A stretch of 34,413 bases of DNA. Origin: RYN-431 sp036388295. GTDB lineage: Bacteria > Planctomycetota > Phycisphaerae > Tepidisphaerales > Tepidisphaeraceae. A model generated the notes under the pieces. It searched no databases, was not told where the DNA came from, and was given only the letters and a program-made list of their open reading frames with translations. This document shows positions 30,091 through 34,413 of this stretch, in pieces; the first letter of the stretch is position 1, and every line of letters starts with the position of its first letter. The stretch is from contig DASVSC010000216.1 of assembly GCA_036388295.1 (NCBI GenBank), forward strand, positions 1 through 34,413. The letters run 5' to 3'. The position numbers and the translations under genes were made by a program.

Positions 30091-31044
30091 TCACGCGCCG
30101 GACGGTTCAGCCAATCCAATTCGACGCGCCGCCAAAATGTCTTGCGATAACTGCGTCTTCAGGGCGTCCACCGAGGAAAATCTTTCCTGATCACGCAGCC
30201 GCGACAGCATCGAAACGGCCAGTGGCTTTCCGTACAGGTCGCCGCTGAAGTCAATGATGTGGACTTCGACTTGCGCCCGGCGTTGTTCGAACGTCGGGGT
30301 TGTGCCGATGCTGACGGCCGCGGCGTACGTTCGGCCACTGAGGCTAACACGGCCGGCGTACACGCCCTCGGCGGGCACGAGCTGCTCGCCGCCATCCAGA
30401 TTCGCCGTCGGCACGCCGATCGTCCGGCCGCGCTGGAAGCCTTGGACGACCTGCCCCTCCAGTTCGTACGCGCGGCCGAGGCACCGGGCGGCGTCCTCGA
30501 CACGCCCTTCCAGCAACAGCGACCGAACGACGGAACTGCTCACCGCGACATCCACGCCGCCCAGCCGCACGGCGTGCGCGGGCCGGCGTTCGACGACGAT
30601 GTCCGTGCCGGCCGACCATTCGATCAGCTTTTCGATCGTGCCGCCGCGGTCGCGCCCGAAGTTGAAGCTCTGGCCCTCGACGATGCGCGACGGCCGCACA
30701 CGGTCGCGCAGCAGTTCCCAGAACGCGACGGCCGTCAGCCCGAGCACTTCCGGCGTCGGCGGGAGTGTGACCAGGTAATCGACGCCCCGCTCCGCGAGCA
30801 GCCGCATCTTCATCGGCAGCGGCGTCAGGCGCGGCGGCACGAGCGACGGCCGCAACACGGTCAACGGGTGTGGCTCGAAAGTGACGACCGCGATCGGGAT
30901 GGCCAACGGGCCGCTGCCGGCGTCGTCGCGCATGGCCCGCAGGATCGCCTCATGGCCGGCGTGGACGCCGTCGTAGTTGCCGACGCTCAGCACCACTCCC
31001 GGCGGGAGCGAGCAAAGGCCGTCGATGCCGGTCAGACGCTGCAT
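30091..31044 (-). CDS. ribF: Riboflavin kinase / FAD synthetase
   Basis: A bifunctional enzyme that phosphorylates riboflavin to FMN and adenylates FMN to FAD. The N-terminal FMN adenylyltransferase domain shows VLSVGNYDGVHAGHEAIL (HxGH-type nucleotidyl motif), TFEPHPLTVLRP and GQSFNFGRDRGGT. The C-terminal kinase domain shows GRTIGVPTANLD with the PTAN motif and later VEVHIIDFSGDLYG. The length of 317 residues is normal. The ATG at 31044 is chosen because homologues begin just before SLPPGVVLSVG and a TACAAT box lies 6 nt upstream. It completes the flavin pathway whose early step is RibD in this window. Confidence 0.95.
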   Translation of the reverse strand: MQRLTGIDGLCSLPPGVVLSVGNYDGVHAGHEAILRAMRDDAGSGPLAIPIAVVTFEPHPLTVLRPSLVPPRLTPLPMKMRLLAERGVDYLVTLPPTPEVLGLTAVAFWELLRDRVRPSRIVEGQSFNFGRDRGGTIEKLIEWSAGTDIVVERRPAHAVRLGGVDVAVSSSVVRSLLLEGRVEDAARCLGRAYELEGQVVQGFQRGRTIGVPTANLDGGEQLVPAEGVYAGRVSLSGRTYAAAVSIGTTPTFEQRRAQVEVHIIDFSGDLYGKPLAVSMLSRLRDQERFSSVDALKTQLSQDILAARRIGLAEPSGA

Positions 31045-31050
31045 AACGGG

Positions 31051-31056
31051 ATTGTA
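31051..31056 (-). promoter_or_regulatory. ribF -10 box, leaderless geometry
   Basis: TACAAT on the minus strand, five of six consensus positions, lies exactly 6 nt before the ribF ATG. It sits in the 50-bp gap after the queC-like gene. No Shine-Dalgarno is present. Confidence 0.55.
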
Positions 31057-31094
31057 CGAAATTGCCGGCGACCGTCGCGGTTTCAAATCGTCAG

Positions 31095-31742
31095 CTACAC
31101 CGTCCGCGTCGTCTTCAGCGGGTCGGGCTTGGCCGCCTGCATGAAGGCCGCGTCGCGGCTGCGGCAGCCGCGGCAGGCGTTGCACGGATCGCCGTGTTCG
31201 TCGACACAGCTCCACGTGCGGTCCAGCGGCGCGTTGACCTGAAAACCCAGGTCCACCGCCTGCCACAGTTCCATCTCCAGCAGCGGCGCGACGACGCGCA
31301 ACGCCGGCCGTTCGAGGGTCATTTGTACCAGTTCATCCCACACCTGCAGGTATTCCGTGGCCCGCGCCAAATCGTCGACGCGAGGCCCGACCCGCAGGCC
31401 GACGTAAATGGCGACCGACTGATACGCCGCGGCGAGGTGAATGGCCAAGCCGATCATCGGCGTCAGGCGCTGCAGGCCCTGCGTGACCGATTCGACCGCG
31501 CGCGGGTCAGTGGCCGCCGCGTCGCCGGCCAGCGACGGGAGCGGGATCGTGAGCGTGTGTTCCCGGAACGGTTTGAAGTGAGCCGCCTGGTCGGTGTACG
31601 CCACCTTGCGCCGCGTCGGCGGGCCGGCCGTGCCGGGTTCGACGTGGAGGAACACCGGCCGATACGCCTGCGCCGCCAGCGCGCTGACGACCGCGCTGTC
31701 GAGGCTGCCGTTATTGAGGACGATCGCGGTTTCTTTGGCCAT
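31095..31742 (-). CDS. QueC-like PP-loop protein (7-cyano-7-deazaguanine synthase family)
   Basis: A 215-residue relative of QueC, which converts 7-carboxy-7-deazaguanine to the nitrile preQ0 using ATP and ammonia. The zinc site is intact: Cys179, Cys187, Cys190 and Cys193 in SCVDEHGDPCNACRGCRSRDAAF. The ATP-binding PP-loop normally reads SGGLDS but here reads NGSLDS (residues 11-16), so the first Ser and second Gly differ. Activity may be altered. The ATG at 31742 has a GAGGA Shine-Dalgarno. It lies 12 bp after the dehydrogenase gene and is co-transcribed with it and with murI. No queE or queF is visible; a PTPS/QueD-like gene is about 27 kb away. Confidence 0.8.
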   Translation of the reverse strand: MAKETAIVLNNGSLDSAVVSALAAQAYRPVFLHVEPGTAGPPTRRKVAYTDQAAHFKPFREHTLTIPLPSLAGDAAATDPRAVESVTQGLQRLTPMIGLAIHLAAAYQSVAIYVGLRVGPRVDDLARATEYLQVWDELVQMTLERPALRVVAPLLEMELWQAVDLGFQVNAPLDRTWSCVDEHGDPCNACRGCRSRDAAFMQAAKPDPLKTTRTV

Positions 31743-31754
31743 GTCTGTCCTCAA

Positions 31755-32711
31755 TCATTGCATCGTCAAAATGACTTTCATCACGCCCGGCCGCCCGGCC
31801 AAATCCATTGCTTCGACGCCCTGCTCGAGCTTCATCCGCTTGGAAACCAGGCTAAGCACGTCGACCGCGTCTTGCTGCAGGGCGTGAATTGCTTCGCCGA
31901 ACGGCCCGCAGCGGCTGCCGAGCACGGTGACTTCATCGACGACCAGCGACGACAGGTTCAGCGGAATGCCCTGCGCCACCGTGCTTTTAAGCACAATGGT
32001 CCCGCGCGGCCGCACCAGCTTGGTGGCCAGTTCGAAGCCGCTGGCGCTGCCGGTGCAGTCGACGACGACGTCCTGATCGTGCCGCGGCGCGATGTCGCTC
32101 ACGGTGCGCGAGCGGATCTGCCATTTCTCGCACAGCGCGAGCTTGTCCGCGTGCCGGCCGATCATGCGAACGGGGCAGCCGGCGTTGCGCAGCACCTGGG
32201 CCACCAGCAGGCCGAGCCGTCCGTCGCCGAGCACGGTGACCCACGTCTTGGCGTCCACGCGAAGTTGCCGCGTGACCTGGAACGCCGCTGCCAGCGGTTC
32301 GATGAACACGGCCCGGTCGTCGTCCACGCCGTCCGGCAACGGGTGCAGGTTCGTAAACGGCAGACGCACATGGTCGGCGAACGCGCCGTCATGGTTCAGG
32401 ATGCCCAGCACCGTGCGGTCACGGCAGTGATTCGACAGCCCACCGCGACACAAGTCGCAGCGGCCGCAGGGACAGTTGATTTCACCGCTCACCCGCCGGC
32501 CGACAAGGCTGCTGTCGGCGGATTCGATCACTGTTCCGACGAACTCATGGCCCAGCACGCCGCGGTAGTTCATGTAGCCGCGCGTGATTTCCAAATCGGT
32601 CGAACAAACGCCGGCCTGGTGGACGCGGATCAGCGAGTCGCCGAGCGCCGGGTCGGGCTCCGCGCGACGTGGGTCGTAATGGAGCGAATCGTTGAAGACG
32701 AGCGCTTTCAT
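31755..32711 (-). CDS. Zinc-dependent MDR alcohol dehydrogenase
   Basis: A 318-residue medium-chain dehydrogenase/reductase. Catalytic zinc ligands: Cys36 (VCSTDLEI), His55 with Glu56 (GHEF), and a Glu in FIEPLAAA. The structural zinc loop has Cys82, Cys85, Cys88 and Cys96. The NAD(P) Rossmann motif is degenerate (VLGDGRLGLLVAQV, normally GxGxxG). The length is shorter than typical (~340). The substrate is unknown. It starts 6 bp after the HEAT lipoprotein stop with no Shine-Dalgarno and is followed by the queC-like gene, forming one operon with murI. Confidence 0.87.
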   Translation of the reverse strand: MKALVFNDSLHYDPRRAEPDPALGDSLIRVHQAGVCSTDLEITRGYMNYRGVLGHEFVGTVIESADSSLVGRRVSGEINCPCGRCDLCRGGLSNHCRDRTVLGILNHDGAFADHVRLPFTNLHPLPDGVDDDRAVFIEPLAAAFQVTRQLRVDAKTWVTVLGDGRLGLLVAQVLRNAGCPVRMIGRHADKLALCEKWQIRSRTVSDIAPRHDQDVVVDCTGSASGFELATKLVRPRGTIVLKSTVAQGIPLNLSSLVVDEVTVLGSRCGPFGEAIHALQQDAVDVLSLVSKRMKLEQGVEAMDLAGRPGVMKVILTMQ

Positions 32712-32717
32712 CGGGTG

Positions 32718-33488
32718 TTACCCGAGGGCGACGTCGGGACTGGTGATCAGCCGCAGCCAAGCGGCCTGATCGTACCGTTCGTCCGCCCCGGTCAGCGTGC
32801 GCAGGCTCTGACGTGCCTGCCAGGCTAGGCTGAACTCGCGATCGCTCAGGACGTTGACGAGCGCGCGGGCCACTTCCAGCGACCGGTGCTGCCGCAGGGC
32901 GTCGGCGGCGGCGATGCGCACGTCGAGCTCTTCAGTGGCGCTGCGGAATACTTTCAGCAGCGACGCCTCGGCCGACGCGTTCGGCACGTTCGCCAGCGCC
33001 TTGGCCGCTTCCAGGCGGACCGCCGGCGATTCGTCGGCAAGCGCCGCCACGAACAGGCCGCTGGCCGATCCGTCGCGGGAACGGTTCAGGGCGCGAATGG
33101 CGCTGGCGCGGACCGTGGGGTCACTGTCGAAGCGGGCGATCTGGCCGTACCGCGTGGTGTACGGAGGGCGCTTGCCGAACGGCTCGTCGACGAGGGCGTA
33201 AACGCCCATCCGGCGGCGGTCGGGCAGCTTGGAATCTTCCAGGGCCAACGCTTCCTTCGATGGCGTCTGGCCGCGCAAGTAGTCGTACACGCGCACGGGG
33301 TAATCGATAAAGGCCTGACGCAGCAAGCCGTGGCTGGCGACGCCTTCGTTGGACGGCGCGGTGGTCGGCGTGCGCTGTGCGGGCGGCGGCGTGGTGTCGT
33401 CGGGGTCGTAGCGGAAACTGCTGGCGCAACCGCCCAGAACGCCGCCAAGGCCGACCAGAACGAGGGCAGTGAGACAGTGGGTTCGCAA
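32718..33488 (-). CDS. HEAT-repeat lipoprotein
   Basis: A 256-residue exported lipoprotein. The signal peptide ends in the lipobox LGGC at Cys21, processed by LspA. A Pro/Thr-rich linker (about residues 29-50) is followed by a conserved-looking segment (ASHGLLRQAFIDYPVRVYDYL), then HEAT/PBS-lyase-type repeats from about residue 120: DPTVRASAIRALNRSR, SPAVRLEAAKALANVP and LDVRIAAADALRQHRSLEVARALV. Such repeats are protein-binding scaffolds. The start is TTG, supported by an AAGGA Shine-Dalgarno 8 nt upstream; it lies 11 bp after the murI stop. Its link to cell-wall synthesis is suggested only by operon position. Confidence 0.8.
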   Translation of the reverse strand: MRTHCLTALVLVGLGGVLGGCASSFRYDPDDTTPPPAQRTPTTAPSNEGVASHGLLRQAFIDYPVRVYDYLRGQTPSKEALALEDSKLPDRRRMGVYALVDEPFGKRPPYTTRYGQIARFDSDPTVRASAIRALNRSRDGSASGLFVAALADESPAVRLEAAKALANVPNASAEASLLKVFRSATEELDVRIAAADALRQHRSLEVARALVNVLSDREFSLAWQARQSLRTLTGADERYDQAAWLRLITSPDVALG

Positions 33489-33499
33489 GGCTGTTCCTT

Positions 33500-34381
33500 T
33501 TAAGCCCGCAGCCGCAGGGAGGGCCTGGAGGCGGAGTCGTACAGGGTTTCAGGCGCGACGCGCTGCGGACGGCCGACCGGGAAGCCGAGGAACCGCGGCG
33601 CGAGCGTGCCGAAGCGGTCGGGATCGTCGGTCACGAACAGCTTCAGCCGCTCGTCTGCCGACCGCTCGGCCGGCCCCGCCGTCGCGAGTCGTCCGGCCGC
33701 GGCGAGCCGCGCGGCGACATCTTGGGCACACTGCTCGGCCGAGTCAATGACCGTCACGCCCTCGCCCAGCGCCCGCCGCAGCGCCGGACGCAGCAGCGGG
33801 TAGTGCGTGCAGCCGAGGACCAAGGCATTGATCTTCCGCTTCAGCATCGGCCGCAGGTATTGGCGCAGGGCAAGGTTCACCACCGCGTCGCTGGGCCGGC
33901 GGCCTTCTTCAATGAGCGGGACCAGCAGCGGCGTGGCCCGCGCCAGCACCTCGGTGGCTGGCGCGTGGCGGGCCAGGGCGTCCTGGTACGCGTTCGACCG
34001 AATGGTCGCCTCCGTGGCGATGACTCCGACGCAAGGCGTCGGCAGACTGGCCACGGCCCCGGCGGCGGCGACCGCACCCGGCTCGATCACGCCGCTGATT
34101 GCCAGGTCCGGAAACAGCCGCTGCGTCTCGTCCAGTGCCAGGGCCGACGCGGTGTTGCAGGCAATGACCACGTGCTTCGGGCGGAACGTCAGGCCCCACT
34201 CGATAATCTGTTTGACGAACGAGCCGACCGTCTGCCGCGTTTTCGATCCGTAGGGCAGCCGGGCGGTGTCGCCGAAATAAATAATCCGCTCGTCCGGCAG
34301 GCGGCGGCGCAGCGCCTCGACGACGGTCAGCCCGCCCAAGCCGCTGTCGAGGACGAAGATGGGGTCAAACCGGTCGGTCAC
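33500..34381 (-). CDS. murI: Glutamate racemase
   Basis: This cytoplasmic, cofactor-independent enzyme makes D-glutamate for peptidoglycan. The catalytic cysteines are Cys75 (ACNTASA) and Cys191 (GCTHYPLL). The substrate-binding motifs DSGLGG (residues 12-17) and YGSKT are present. At 293 residues it is slightly longer than the typical ~265, with an Ala/Arg-rich C-terminal extension. The start is GTG at 34381 and no Shine-Dalgarno is seen. It heads the minus-strand operon with the HEAT lipoprotein, dehydrogenase and queC-like gene. Its presence supports a peptidoglycan wall in this planctomycete. Confidence 0.95.
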   Translation of the reverse strand: MTDRFDPIFVLDSGLGGLTVVEALRRRLPDERIIYFGDTARLPYGSKTRQTVGSFVKQIIEWGLTFRPKHVVIACNTASALALDETQRLFPDLAISGVIEPGAVAAAGAVASLPTPCVGVIATEATIRSNAYQDALARHAPATEVLARATPLLVPLIEEGRRPSDAVVNLALRQYLRPMLKRKINALVLGCTHYPLLRPALRRALGEGVTVIDSAEQCAQDVAARLAAAGRLATAGPAERSADERLKLFVTDDPDRFGTLAPRFLGFPVGRPQRVAPETLYDSASRPSLRLRA

Positions 34382-34413
34382 GGGAAGCGTATGGTTTATC
34401 GGACGCGGGCGTC

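Noticed and set aside
31045..31266. Longer N-terminus for ribF
   Set aside because: It overlaps the queC-like coding region in another frame and crosses the TACAAT box.
34385..34400. Leaderless -10 box for murI (CATACG 6 nt before GTG)
   Set aside because: It lacks the first and last T of the -10 consensus, so it was not counted with the others.

Overview
The window looks like a stretch of chromosome from a high-GC planctomycete, most likely of the class Phycisphaerae. This is inferred from gene content: a Minf_1886-type protein, a DksA/TraR protein with a long Ala/Lys/Pro-rich tail and a broken zinc finger next to lspA, a PGPGW/flippase-like membrane protein, a tandem PTPS/QueD protein and a QueC-like protein. 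No phylogenetic test could be run. Most genes are single-copy housekeeping genes in short operons on both strands. I saw no rRNA, tRNA, CRISPR array, phage or transposase gene.

Layout. 1-4.6 kb (minus): fusA, a UGT-type glycosyltransferase and a tandem 6-PTPS/QueD-like protein. 4.6-11.5 kb (plus): dksA-like gene, lspA, ribD, a secreted TPR metallopeptidase and a GT4 glycosyltransferase. 11.7-15.2 kb (minus): an LpxL-like acyltransferase, moaA, a CYTH protein, a plus-strand candidate 27-codon gene, and a fur-family gene divergent from sat. 15.3-19.3 kb (plus): sat with a clear terminator, a small secreted protein, a Gfo/Idh/MocA oxidoreductase and an O-methyltransferase-like protein. 19.4-21.9 kb: a pseudo-receiver protein divergent from motA and motB, with a four-helix-bundle cassette bounded by 32-bp perfect inverted repeats inserted between motA and motB. 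21.9-25.5 kb: a PGPGW/flippase-like protein divergent from an hpt-bPH2-unknown operon. 25.5-29.1 kb (minus): an amidohydrolase and purA, separated by repeat-rich spacers. 29.1-34.4 kb: a short unknown gene (plus), then on the minus strand murI, a HEAT lipoprotein, a zinc dehydrogenase, a queC-like gene, ribF, a Minf_1886 gene and a 44-residue membrane protein.

Two window-wide patterns stand out. First, seven genes have a TANNNT -10-like hexamer exactly 6 nt before the start codon, and an eighth has TATATC there. That geometry puts the predicted transcription start on the first base of the start codon. Other genes (fusA, sat, motA, dksA, the queC-like gene, the HEAT lipoprotein) have ordinary Shine-Dalgarno sites, so I infer two initiation modes, one of them leaderless. 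Second, several families of palindromic repeats sit between genes, and in four cases the stop codon of the neighbouring gene lies inside the repeat. One repeat family forms the ends of the four-helix-bundle cassette and also occurs as an ORF-less hairpin in front of lspA. This suggests a mobile or mobilised element family and is the best candidate here for an under-described system.
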